NCBI GenBank assembly: GCA_964511945.1
Contig: CAZEHO010000020.1
Coordinates: forward strand, 1-50,384
Reading direction: 5' to 3'
Origin: CAZEHO01 sp964511945
Lineage (GTDB): Bacteria; Actinomycetota; Acidimicrobiia; Spongiisociales; UBA11373
Length of the DNA stretch: 50,384 bases
Shown: one piece after another, positions 25,435-33,660 of the stretch
Layout of the letters: each line of letters begins with the position of its first letter
Position numbering within the stretch: position 1 is the first letter of the stretch
Made by a program: the position numbers and the translations under genes
The notes under the pieces: generated by a model
Database searches by the model: none
Told to the model about the DNA's origin: nothing
What the model saw: the letters and a program-made list of their open reading frames with translations, nothing else

Positions 25435-26496
25435 CTAGTGCTCGGCCAGGAAGGTGTGGAATGCCTTGTCGTAGGCCTCGGTGTGCGTGACAAACGGCAC
25501 ATGCGCCGAGTCCGGGATCACCTCCTCCTGGTACCAGCCGCCGGCAGCCGCGTAGCGGTCGAGGACCGCTCTGATCTGGCCGATCATCGGCTGCGGCGGA
25601 TACACGTCTTCGCCGGGGTAGTCGGGGATCAGCCCGTGTTTCCCCAGATTCGCCGGATCGCTGGCTGCGGGATCGGCGATGGCGAGATCCTTCTCTCCCC
25701 GAATCCACAGGATCGGCGGCTTGACCTCGAGGTCGACCAGCCGCTGTGGGTCTGCCAGATACTTCGGTGACAGGCCGTTCGAGGCGCCCTTGGTCCCCGG
25801 CGCGAAGTAGGGCCAGTTGGGGGATTCGACGTGATCCCCCGGGTACCAGTCGTCGCCGGTACGGGTCGCCATCGTTGCGGCGATCAGGTCGTCCTCCTCC
25901 TCGGGGATGATCCCCGGTCCCCACACCAGCATCCGGATGGCGCTGCGAGGCGACATAAGTTCGTTGGCGGTGTCGTCACCCTCCGCCAGGAGGCGAACCA
26001 ACTCCCGGTTGATCACACCGCCGCCCGACCCGGCGAAGTCGTCGTAGTTCGGGGTGCCGTCCAGGCCGTGGGTGCTCCCGAATCCGTATGGCGACCCTGG
26101 ACCGGCCTGAATGGCTCCGATCACCCGCTCCGGGTACTCCATCAGCAGCCGCCACACCACGTTGCCGCCAAGCGAGTTGCCCGAGACAAAGAACCGGGGC
26201 AGCCCGAGATAGTCCATCAGCGCAATCGCGTCGGCTGCGAGGTCGGCAAGTCCGAGGGTTGCATCGACCTTGAGCTCCGGGTCGCTCTCGCCGTATCCCC
26301 GCTGGTCGGGGGCAATCCCCCGGTACCCGCCGGGGAGCCGGGTCATGGTGCGCTCCCACCAGGTGGCACACGACACGTTCCCATGCAGAAACAGCACCGG
26401 AATGCCTTCCGGATCGCCGGCGAACAGCACCCGGGTCGTCACCCGGCTCGTGGTGATCTCGCGGGATTCGACTCCTGGGGCCACGGGAATGGTCAC
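25435..26496 (-). CDS. Alpha/beta-fold hydrolase
   Basis: 353 residues. Oxyanion region VLFLHGNVSCATWWERTM, DQRGYGESD, nucleophile elbow GNSLGGN, late acid and His in IPDSAHVPFVTH. Longer than the usual 280 by a lid between 150 and 240 that could set substrate choice. Its start overlaps the acyl-CoA ligase 2 stop by four bases. In this operon it could free an acid from an ester or cleave a ring-derived product. Confidence 0.85.
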   Translation of the reverse strand: MTIPVAPGVESREITTSRVTTRVLFAGDPEGIPVLFLHGNVSCATWWERTMTRLPGGYRGIAPDQRGYGESDPELKVDATLGLADLAADAIALMDYLGLPRFFVSGNSLGGNVVWRLLMEYPERVIGAIQAGPGSPYGFGSTHGLDGTPNYDDFAGSGGGVINRELVRLLAEGDDTANELMSPRSAIRMLVWGPGIIPEEEDDLIAATMATRTGDDWYPGDHVESPNWPYFAPGTKGASNGLSPKYLADPQRLVDLEVKPPILWIRGEKDLAIADPAASDPANLGKHGLIPDYPGEDVYPPQPMIGQIRAVLDRYAAAGGWYQEEVIPDSAHVPFVTHTEAYDKAFHTFLAEH

Positions 26497-28031
26497 GACT
26501 CACCTCCTTGGTCGGCCGCCAGGACCTTCTTATCGATCTTGCCGATCACCGTCTTCGGCAACTCCTCCAGGAAGACCACCCGGCGGGGCAGCTTGTACTT
26601 GGCAAGACGTTCGGAGAGGAAGTCGAGCAGTTCCTCCTCGGTGAGGTCGGTGCCCGGCTTGGCAACGACGAAGGCGCGCCCGACCTCTCCCCAATTCTCG
26701 TGCGGGACTCCGATGAGGGCCGCCTCGACGACGGCGGGATGGGCATGGATGACGCTCTCGACCTCGGCGGGATACACGTTCTCACCGCCGCTGATGAACA
26801 TGTCCTTGCTTCGGCCGAGCACCGTGTAGCACCCGTCGGAATCCCGGCTGGCCACGTCGCCGGTATGGAGCCAGCCGTCCACGACGGTCTCGGTGGTGGC
26901 GTCCGGACGGCGGTAGTACTCCCGCATGATGTGCGGGCCGCGAATCAGCAACTCGCCCTCTTCTCCGGAGTCACACTCGGAGCCATCGGGGCGAACGACC
27001 TTCATGTCGATGTGCATCATCGGGAACCCGACCGACTGCGGCTTGTGCGGTACCAGCGGGGGCGGCAGCCAGAAGTTGTTGGCGGTGGCCTCGGTGAGGC
27101 CGTACCCCATCTTGAAATCGACACCCTTGGCCCAGAACTTCTCCATGATCGGCAGGGGGCACGGAGCACCACCGCTGATCACCAGGTCGAGATGCGAGAA
27201 GTCGGCCCCGTCCCAGCGCGGGTGCTCCTGCATCATCTGGTACATCGTCGGGACCGCGACGTAATGAGTCAGGCCGGCGTCGGCGATGAGATCGAAGGTC
27301 TCGTCGAGGTCGAAGCCCGAGCACAGGATCGTGGTGCCCCCCACGTGGACCAGCGGCACCATGAAGATGTTCGGCCCGCCCACGTGGAAGAACGGGAGCT
27401 GGAGGGCGGCGACATGGGCGGCGTGGATGCCCCATGACGTGATCGTGTTCACGCTGTTCCAGGTCACGTTGCCGTGCGTGAGGATGGCGCCCTTGGGCAG
27501 CCCCGTGGTGCCGCCCGTGTAGTAGATCCCCCACGCATCGTCCATATCCAGGTCGGGACGATCGACGGCGGTTGTGGGCTGAGAGAACCGTTCCGCAAAA
27601 TCGAGATCCCCCGGGCCGGGGTTCTCCAGGGCGATCAGGTGCTTCACCGTGGTCAAGCCGTCACGCAGTTGATCGACGCTCTCGGCCCAGTCCGGCGAAT
27701 AAACCAGCATCATCGGCTCGCCGTCGGCGATGATCCCGGCCAGCTCGTGCACCGTCAGCCGCCAGTTGAGGTTCTGCAGTACTACACCGATCCGGCCCGC
27801 AGCCCAGAACAGATCGAGATACTCGGCCCGGTTCGAGGCGTACACGGCCACCAGATCGCCACGCTCCACCCCCAGGGATCGCAGGTACGCCGCGGTCTGG
27901 TTCACCCGATCGTCCCACTCCCGGAAGGTGATCTCCGACCCGTCGATCCGATCGATGAGGGCCGTCCGGTCCGGGGTCAACTGCGCCCGCTTGCGCAGCA
28001 TGTCGGTCACGAAGGTGGATTGGGTCGCCAT
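26493..28031 (-). CDS. Acyl-CoA ligase 2 (AMP-forming)
   Basis: 512 residues of the ANL superfamily. Motifs: IYYTGGTTGLPKGA, KMGYGLTEATANNFW, GWLHTGDVASRDSDGCYTVLGRSKD, and Lys in IGKIDKKVL. N-terminal HVGG-rich loop FFHVGGPNIF. The ATG at 28031 (GGAGGACTG upstream) shares its A with the TGA of the KAS III-like gene; a longer upstream frame lies only over that gene. Confidence 0.9.
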   Translation of the reverse strand: MATQSTFVTDMLRKRAQLTPDRTALIDRIDGSEITFREWDDRVNQTAAYLRSLGVERGDLVAVYASNRAEYLDLFWAAGRIGVVLQNLNWRLTVHELAGIIADGEPMMLVYSPDWAESVDQLRDGLTTVKHLIALENPGPGDLDFAERFSQPTTAVDRPDLDMDDAWGIYYTGGTTGLPKGAILTHGNVTWNSVNTITSWGIHAAHVAALQLPFFHVGGPNIFMVPLVHVGGTTILCSGFDLDETFDLIADAGLTHYVAVPTMYQMMQEHPRWDGADFSHLDLVISGGAPCPLPIMEKFWAKGVDFKMGYGLTEATANNFWLPPPLVPHKPQSVGFPMMHIDMKVVRPDGSECDSGEEGELLIRGPHIMREYYRRPDATTETVVDGWLHTGDVASRDSDGCYTVLGRSKDMFISGGENVYPAEVESVIHAHPAVVEAALIGVPHENWGEVGRAFVVAKPGTDLTEEELLDFLSERLAKYKLPRRVVFLEELPKTVIGKIDKKVLAADQGGES

Positions 28032-29077
28032 CAGTCCTCCACGGGTCCCCATTGCACGATGCCTGCAGCCCACACGTACCCGATCCCGGCCCCGACCATC
28101 GCCACCAGGTCTCCGTCGTGGAGCTTGCCCTGCCGCTCCCCCTCGATGAGCGAGATGATCGTGTCCTGCTCTCCTATGTGGCCCACGTTGCCGAGGTAGA
28201 CCGATTGCTCCTCGGTGAGGCCGAGCCGGTCGAGCATGTCCCGATGCGCAGAGGGCTTCACGAGCAGCATGTCGAGGAAGCCGACGTCGTCCCGGGTGAA
28301 CAGCGAGCCATCGGGCTTGCCGCCGCTCTTGCGAAGGGCCTCGTCGACACAGTGCATCCAGTTGTCGATCGACACCGCATTCAGGCGCGTCTTCATCGCC
28401 TCCGGTTCGACGAGATCAAAGAAGAACTCGCCATCGGCAAGGGCCTGTTCGGTGGGATGCTTGATCGTTCCGCTGGCCGGCACGATCACGTGGCGGGCCA
28501 TCGACCCGTCCGACATGAGGTGTGTACCCAACACCCGGTTCTCGGGGTGGTCGCGCTTCACGATGAGCGCCCCGGCACCGGCGCCGATGTTGAAGAGGAA
28601 CGAGGTGCGGTGGTTCGTGAAGTCGATGAAGTTCGAGATCACGTAGCCGCCGGCGATCATCACCGTGTTGATGTCGTCGTCCTCGGCCATCAGTCCCTTG
28701 GCCATCTTGAGCGCCGAGACCGTGGTGGCACACCGCATGTGGATGTCGAAGCCCCAGGCGTTGTGGGCACCGAGTTCGTAGGCGAGGTCGATCCCCGCGG
28801 TCCAGAGGCAGTATTCCTTCCACTCCTCGGTAGTACAGATCAGGACGTCGATCTCGAGGGGGTCCATATCGACCTTCTCGAGCGCCGCCTTGGCGGCGTG
28901 CACCGCCATCTCGTTGGGGTGCGTGTCGGGGGTGGCGTAGTGCTTCTGCGTGATCCCGAGCTTGTCCTTCACCACCCACAGTGGCAGACCGCTCGCCTCG
29001 GCAACATCCTCCGCCGTCATGATGTTCGGGGGCAGGTAGTGCCCGGCGGAGACGATGCCGATCGCCACGTCGCTCAT
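28031..29077 (-). CDS. KAS III/thiolase-superfamily protein with atypical active site
   Basis: 348 residues. The fold and nucleophile Cys (C116 in MRCATTVSAL) match 3-oxoacyl-ACP synthase III or HMG-CoA-synthase-like enzymes, and GAGAGALIVKRD is typical. The usual His motif (HQAN) reads KPSAHRDM, and the Asn motif (GNTS) reads GHIGEQD with His300, so the Cys-His-Asn triad is rearranged. It may form or cleave a C-C bond of a CoA thioester. It sits between two ligase genes, overlapping both, which suggests chain extension or thiolysis in this pathway. Confidence 0.8.
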   Translation of the reverse strand: MSDVAIGIVSAGHYLPPNIMTAEDVAEASGLPLWVVKDKLGITQKHYATPDTHPNEMAVHAAKAALEKVDMDPLEIDVLICTTEEWKEYCLWTAGIDLAYELGAHNAWGFDIHMRCATTVSALKMAKGLMAEDDDINTVMIAGGYVISNFIDFTNHRTSFLFNIGAGAGALIVKRDHPENRVLGTHLMSDGSMARHVIVPASGTIKHPTEQALADGEFFFDLVEPEAMKTRLNAVSIDNWMHCVDEALRKSGGKPDGSLFTRDDVGFLDMLLVKPSAHRDMLDRLGLTEEQSVYLGNVGHIGEQDTIISLIEGERQGKLHDGDLVAMVGAGIGYVWAAGIVQWGPVED

Positions 29078-30585
29078 GTCGCCAGCTCCCTCAGCTCGTT
29101 CTTCAGAATCTTTCCTGCGCCCGAGACCGGCAGTTCGTCGACCACCCGCGCCGTCCTGGGCACCTTGAATCGGGCTAGCCGGGCCCGGAGGTGATCGAGG
29201 ATGAGCTCTTCATCAAGCGCTGCGCCCGAACCCGGCACGACGAACGCCGCCCCGACCTCGCCCCAGCGCTCATCGGGCACGCCGATGACCGCGCACATTG
29301 CCACTCCGGGCAGCTCGTAGAGCGACCCTTCGATCTCGGCGGGATATACGTTCTCTCCACCGCTCACGAACATGTCTTTGAGGCGATCGACGATGAAGAA
29401 GTACCCGTCGGCATCGACACGGGCGAGATCGCCGGTGTGGAAGTACCCGTTGCCGTCGAAGGCCTCCGCGGTCGCCTCGGGATCGCCGTAATAGCCGGTC
29501 ATCGCCGACGGTCCCCGCAGCACCAGTTCACCGATCGCGTCTGCAGGAAGGGACTCGCCGGTATCCGGGTCGATCACCCGGGCGTCCACGAAGTAGTTCG
29601 GCTTCCCGATCGAGCCTGCCTTGCGTACTGCATCGTCGGCCCCGAGCGAGAAGACGCCGGGCCCGAACTCGGTCATCCCGAAGCCCTGGCGGAAAGTGAC
29701 CCTCTTCTCCTCCGCGTACTGCTCGATCAGCGGCACCGGCATCGGCGCCCCACCGCTCATGCAGAACCGGAGTGACGACAGGTCTGCCGAAGCCCACGCC
29801 TCACTCCCGGCCATCATCTGGAACATCGTCGGGACACCACCGAAGATCGTGACGTCCTCCTCGGCAATGGTCCGGAGCGCTGCAGCCGGATCGAAGCTTT
29901 TGGTCTGAACGACCGTCCCCCCAAGGATCAGCACCGGCACCGAGAACGCGAAGAGGCCCCCGGCATGGAAAAGCGGGAAGATGTTCAGGAAGGTGTCGGT
30001 GCCCTGGACATCGCCGAGGTGGGTGTTGATGGTGTTCCACACCACCTGCCCGTGACTGATCTGAGCGGCCTTCGGGGTCCCGGTGGTGCCGCCGGTGAAC
30101 AGCAGCGCGATGGTGTCGGATTCGGTCACCGTTTCGGCGGTGACCGGAGCCGGATCGGCCGACTCCATCGCCTCGAAGAGTTCCACCACGCTGCACTGCG
30201 GCGGCATCCCGTCAAGCATGCTGAGCCCTGCAGCCAGTCCGGCCATTGGCTCATCGGTCGAGGTGACCAGCAGCCTCGGTTCGGTGCGCCGCAGCAGGTT
30301 CTCCAACTCGCGAGCGTGGAGCCGCCAGTTGAGCGGTACCAGCACCGTCCCGAGCTTGCCGCAGGCGAAGAACAGGTCGTAGAAGACGACGCCATCGAAG
30401 GAGAGCAAAGCGATCCGGTCTCCGGCGCCGATGCCCTGCCCGGCCAGCCAACTCGCCAAGCGGTCGGCGCGTTCGTTGAGTTCGGCGTATGTGAGCCGCA
30501 GCACCGGGTCGGCTCCGGTGTCGACCAGGGCAACGCGGTCCGGGGTGTACACGCAGCGGCGGGCCAGATAGTCCCCGATGTACAT
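29074..30585 (-). CDS. Acyl-CoA ligase 3 (AMP-forming)
   Basis: 503 residues of the ANL superfamily. Motifs: LLFTGGTTGTPKAAQ (Ala in place of the usual Gly after Lys), RQGFGMTEFGP, GYFHTGDLARVDADGYFFIVDRLKD, and catalytic Lys in SGAGKILKNEL. Third ligase of the operon; the three differ enough to handle different intermediates. The start shares a base with the TetR gene stop (TGATG). Confidence 0.92.
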   Translation of the reverse strand: MYIGDYLARRCVYTPDRVALVDTGADPVLRLTYAELNERADRLASWLAGQGIGAGDRIALLSFDGVVFYDLFFACGKLGTVLVPLNWRLHARELENLLRRTEPRLLVTSTDEPMAGLAAGLSMLDGMPPQCSVVELFEAMESADPAPVTAETVTESDTIALLFTGGTTGTPKAAQISHGQVVWNTINTHLGDVQGTDTFLNIFPLFHAGGLFAFSVPVLILGGTVVQTKSFDPAAALRTIAEEDVTIFGGVPTMFQMMAGSEAWASADLSSLRFCMSGGAPMPVPLIEQYAEEKRVTFRQGFGMTEFGPGVFSLGADDAVRKAGSIGKPNYFVDARVIDPDTGESLPADAIGELVLRGPSAMTGYYGDPEATAEAFDGNGYFHTGDLARVDADGYFFIVDRLKDMFVSGGENVYPAEIEGSLYELPGVAMCAVIGVPDERWGEVGAAFVVPGSGAALDEELILDHLRARLARFKVPRTARVVDELPVSGAGKILKNELRELAT

Positions 30586-31199
30586 CAGGACCGCTCCCCC
30601 AGACCGAGGCCCCGCTGCACCAGCGTCATGGTCTGCTCGAAGACGTCATTCGGGATGGTGTCCCCCCACGCCACCCACCACAGCCCGATGAAATCGCCGA
30701 TGCCCATTAGACAGTGAGCCACCACCTCGGGGTCGAGATCTGCCGGCAACTCCCTCGACTCAATGGCCGCTTCGATGCCCTTCGAGTAGGCATCGGCAAG
30801 CCGGTCGTAGTGCCACCGGTGGATTTCGGGATCGACGAACTCGGCTTCCCGCAGCACGCGGTAGATGGCCCGATGCTCGTCGATGAAACCGAAAAAGGCT
30901 GCGAACCCGCGGCGTTCCGCATCGAGGCGATCATCCGCCCCGTCCGCCGCCATCGCCATGGCCTTGCGCATGCTGTGGGAAAGGTCCCGGACCAGCTCGA
31001 CGAAGATCGCCTTCTTGTCGGTGAAGTGGGTATAGAAGGTCCCCTGGGCGACTCCGGCCCGGCGAGTGATCTCGCTGATCGAGGCCTGCTCGAAGTTCAT
31101 CTCGCCGAATACCTCTTCGGCGGCATCGAGCAAAGCCCCCCTTGTCGCGCGGCCCCGCGCGGTTGCCGGGACACTGGCTGTGCGGTCGGTTCCTCCCAC
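30585..31199 (-). CDS. TetR-family regulator
   Basis: 204 residues. N-terminal helix-turn-helix: RGALLDAAEEVFGEMNFEQASISEITRRAGVAQGTFYTHFTDKKAIF. The ligand domain (about 65-204) is helical, with a C-terminal region like FadR/KstR-type acyl-CoA sensors. It is the first gene of the operon and has a palindrome 17 bases before its start, so it probably represses the operon until an acyl-CoA or related ligand accumulates (inference). Confidence 0.9.
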   Translation of the reverse strand: MGGTDRTASVPATARGRATRGALLDAAEEVFGEMNFEQASISEITRRAGVAQGTFYTHFTDKKAIFVELVRDLSHSMRKAMAMAADGADDRLDAERRGFAAFFGFIDEHRAIYRVLREAEFVDPEIHRWHYDRLADAYSKGIEAAIESRELPADLDPEVVAHCLMGIGDFIGLWWVAWGDTIPNDVFEQTMTLVQRGLGLGERS

Positions 31200-31215
31200 T
31201 CCCAGACCCTTAAGT

Positions 31216-31236
31216 TGACACCCGATTCAGGTGTCA
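31216..31236. promoter_or_regulatory. Probable TetR operator
   Basis: Palindrome TGACACC-N7-GGTGTCA (31216-31222 and 31230-31236), 17 bases upstream of the TetR start codon. Size and position fit an autoregulatory TetR operator for the whole downstream operon. Confidence 0.55.
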
Positions 31237-31370
31237 GGTTTAGCGAATGAGGGGGGTGGTGTCAATCGATTCTGGTGGCGGCAGGTCGCCGAGCGCCGCC
31301 GAGAGTTGAGAGCCACCGACCGGCATTCGGGGAAACTCGCCTCGTGAACGCAACCAGCGTGGATCGGATC

Positions 31371-32084
31371 TCAAGTGCGGGTGCCGATGAGCAGGGTCAC
31401 GCAACCCGGGTAAGAAGACCCGACGCGACCAGCACCCCGCCCCATTCCCTCGAGAGTCATTGCCGGCATCGCCGCAGATGGAACGGTGAGAGAGGAGAGC
31501 AACGCGGCCGCCGTCGGACCGGTGAGCTCTCCTTCCTCAGGGCCGCCCACAACAAAGTATCCCTGCAAGGCGAAGGCAGTCGCCGGCGCAGGAATCGGCA
31601 GAATACCGTGCTCTCCAACATCGACCGATCCGGACCCGAGAGCGATGGTTCCGACGGTGACCTCACTCAATGCGAGTGAATGAAACGAGGCAACCGTCCC
31701 CACGATCAGGGCCGGATACCGAGCATCGCCGAGTTGGTGCAGTTCGATCGATTCGGGAGCCGCACCGTGCAATGCCGCCTCCGCAGCGAAGAGCCGCCGG
31801 TAGACCCGCTCGGCCTCCACCGCGACGGCAGGTTCGACACCGGCCACTCCGATTCGCTGAAGAACGACCTCAAGCGTGTCCGCCCGCTCCGTCCCGGGAA
31901 CGGCGTCAAGCACGACCAGCGCTGCCAGGAGACCATCGATGGAATGCTCGACAACGTCGATTCGGCACCCGAGCCTCTCGACAACATCGACGATCGGCTG
32001 GATCGGTGCTCCGGCGGACACCGCAGCGCCGAGAAGCATCTCGCGGCTCACACCCTGCGGAGCCAGGATGTGACCGAGCTTCAT
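31371..32084 (-). CDS. larC: LarC-like protein lacking the C-terminal domain
   Basis: 237 residues, against about 400 for full LarC, the CTP-dependent nickel insertase of nickel-pincer nucleotide synthesis. Retained LarC1 features: ESIELHQLGDARYPALIVG, VGTIALGSGSVDVGEHGILPIPAPATAFALQG, GELTGPTAAALL and GMGRGAG. The usual N-terminal D-CxxGISGDM motif is degraded to LAPQGVSREML. The LarC2 half, which binds CTP, is absent: a stop follows TRT, and the 170 bases beyond contain no ETNIDD-like motif in any frame. The start overlaps larB (ATGA). Confidence 0.82.
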   Translation of the reverse strand: MKLGHILAPQGVSREMLLGAAVSAGAPIQPIVDVVERLGCRIDVVEHSIDGLLAALVVLDAVPGTERADTLEVVLQRIGVAGVEPAVAVEAERVYRRLFAAEAALHGAAPESIELHQLGDARYPALIVGTVASFHSLALSEVTVGTIALGSGSVDVGEHGILPIPAPATAFALQGYFVVGGPEEGELTGPTAAALLSSLTVPSAAMPAMTLEGMGRGAGRVGSSYPGCVTLLIGTRT

Positions 32085-32743
32085 CGTCCCGAGGTCAGAA
32101 TGCGAACAGCGTGCATGGCTGCTCCGAATCCTGAATCGATGTTGACCACAACGACTCCGGGGGCACACGAATTCATCATCGCCAGCAGAGCAGCGAGACC
32201 ATCGAAGGCGGCCCCATATCCGACGCTGGTCGGGACGGCGATCAGCGGAATTGAGAGGAGTCCCGCCAGCACCGATGGAAGGGCCCCATCCATCCCGGCC
32301 ACGACGACGCACACAGCCGCAGCCCGCAGATCTGGAATCGCTGCCAGAGCGCGATGGATGCCGGCAACGCCGATGTCCGGGATCATGTGATGAGCTACCC
32401 CCAAGGCGTCGAGCGTGCCGGCGGCCTCCCGCGCCACCGGAAGATCGGAGGTGCCGGCCGTGACGATGACAACGCTCCCCAAGCCCGCGCCGATCGACCG
32501 TGATCTGGCGATGATGGTCCGGCCCAATGGGTCGTAGCAGCCGGCAACCAATGCCGCCTGCTCCGGCGATGCCCGGGTGACCAGTACCGGCCCGTCGGTC
32601 TCCGAAAGGAGCCTGGCGACGATTGATTCCACCTGTTCGGGTGTCTTGCCTTCACCGAACACAACCTCGGGAGTGCCCGTCCGGTCACTCTTATCCAGAT
32701 CGAGCTTCGCATACTCCTCGAGGGGGTTCTCGCCCGCCGTCAT
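32081..32743 (-). CDS. larB: Nickel-pincer nucleotide biogenesis protein LarB
   Basis: 220 residues, full length. LarB carboxylates nicotinic acid adenine dinucleotide and hydrolyses it to pyridinium-3,5-biscarboxylic acid mononucleotide. PurE-like domain with signatures: DRTGTPEVVFGEGKTPEQ, TAGTSDLPVA, VVAGMDGALPSVLAGL, PTSVGYGAA and NSCAPGVVVVNID. C193 in NSCAPG is the likely catalytic cysteine. It overlaps larE by four bases upstream and larC by four downstream. Confidence 0.95.
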   Translation of the reverse strand: MTAGENPLEEYAKLDLDKSDRTGTPEVVFGEGKTPEQVESIVARLLSETDGPVLVTRASPEQAALVAGCYDPLGRTIIARSRSIGAGLGSVVIVTAGTSDLPVAREAAGTLDALGVAHHMIPDIGVAGIHRALAAIPDLRAAAVCVVVAGMDGALPSVLAGLLSIPLIAVPTSVGYGAAFDGLAALLAMMNSCAPGVVVVNIDSGFGAAMHAVRILTSGR

Positions 32744-33546
32744 GCCGGCGCCTCACCGCGAAAGACCTCATTCATCGAACCACTGCGGAACCCGGCAAGG
32801 TCCACCGCCACCCAGGTGTATCCGATCCTCCTGAAGGTCTCAACGACCGCGTCCTTCCGCTCGAGGAGTTCAGAGATTTCCTTCTCAGGTACCTCGATTC
32901 GGGCGCAATGCCCGTGATCGCGAACCCGACACTGCCGGAACCCGATGTCGTGGAGATACGATTCGGCTCGCTCGACCCTCCCGAGGCGTTCGATCGTGAT
33001 CGGTATCCCATAAGGAACCCTCGAAGAAAGACAGGCGCTGGCAGGCTTGTCCCACACTGGCAGCGAGCGCTGCCGGGCAATCTCGCGGACATCACGCTTG
33101 GAGAAGCCGGCGTCCAAAAGGGGCATTACCACGCCTCGCTCGCGAGCTGCAGCGATGCCCGGACGATCATCGTCAAAATCGTCCGTGACGATGCCCATCG
33201 CGACATTCGCTTGCCCAAATCTCGCCTGGATCGGAGCAAGGGCGTCGAGGAAGGCGGTCCGGCAGTGATAGCAGCGGTCGGCCGAGTTCCGCACATAGGA
33301 GGGACGGTTCATCTCATCGGTTTCGACGAGGAGGTGGCTCCACCCGAGATCACCCGCCAACCGTGAGGCTGCATCGAGTTCAGCCGCCGGGAGCGACGGT
33401 GATACTGCCGTGACCATGACGGCAGCGTCTCCGAGGACTTCATGTGTCGCGTCCGCGAGCAGGGCCGAGTCGACGCCTCCGGAGAAGGCAACGATCAGGG
33501 AATCCCAACTCCGGAGCGTTCCCACGAGACGGGCCCAACGCTGCAC
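32740..33546 (-). CDS. larE: Sacrificial sulfur transferase LarE
   Basis: 268 residues. LarE activates the biscarboxylated nucleotide with ATP and donates sulfur from its own cysteine, leaving dehydroalanine. PP-loop SGGVDS at 22-27, RCYHC at 91-95, and the sacrificial Cys at C172 in PASACLSSRVPYG, which marks the one-cysteine sacrificial class rather than the Fe-S class. GTG start at 33546 with AAAGGAT upstream. First gene of larEBC, 38 bp from the shared operator. Confidence 0.95.
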   Translation of the reverse strand: MQRWARLVGTLRSWDSLIVAFSGGVDSALLADATHEVLGDAAVMVTAVSPSLPAAELDAASRLAGDLGWSHLLVETDEMNRPSYVRNSADRCYHCRTAFLDALAPIQARFGQANVAMGIVTDDFDDDRPGIAAARERGVVMPLLDAGFSKRDVREIARQRSLPVWDKPASACLSSRVPYGIPITIERLGRVERAESYLHDIGFRQCRVRDHGHCARIEVPEKEISELLERKDAVVETFRRIGYTWVAVDLAGFRSGSMNEVFRGEAPA

Positions 33547-33583
33547 GTGTCATCCTTTTGGTTCGCTGGGGCCACCGTCCCGT

Positions 33584-33594
33584 CATGTTACATG
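33584..33594. promoter_or_regulatory. Operator 1, CATGT-T-ACATG, between larE and larA
   Basis: Perfect 11-bp palindrome in the 114-bp divergent gap between larE and larA. It is followed three bases later by CATG (CATGTTACATGTAGCATG). The GT-T-AC centre matches the core of FadR/FCD-type GntR operators. Two more copies occur at 44642 and 47928. Confidence 0.75.
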
Positions 33595-33660
33595 TAGCAT
33601 GGTGGAACACGCCGATCCCCACGAGGCGGCGTCCACGGGCTACCAGGAGGAGCAGGAACC

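Noticed and set aside
28052..29194. 380-codon plus-strand frame
   Set aside because: Antisense of the KAS III-like gene, His/Asp/Val-rich composition typical of a high-GC shadow frame.
31205..31370. Possible LarC2 reached by ribosomal frameshift
   Set aside because: Only about 165 bases remain before the TetR gene, and no frame shows LarC2 motifs.
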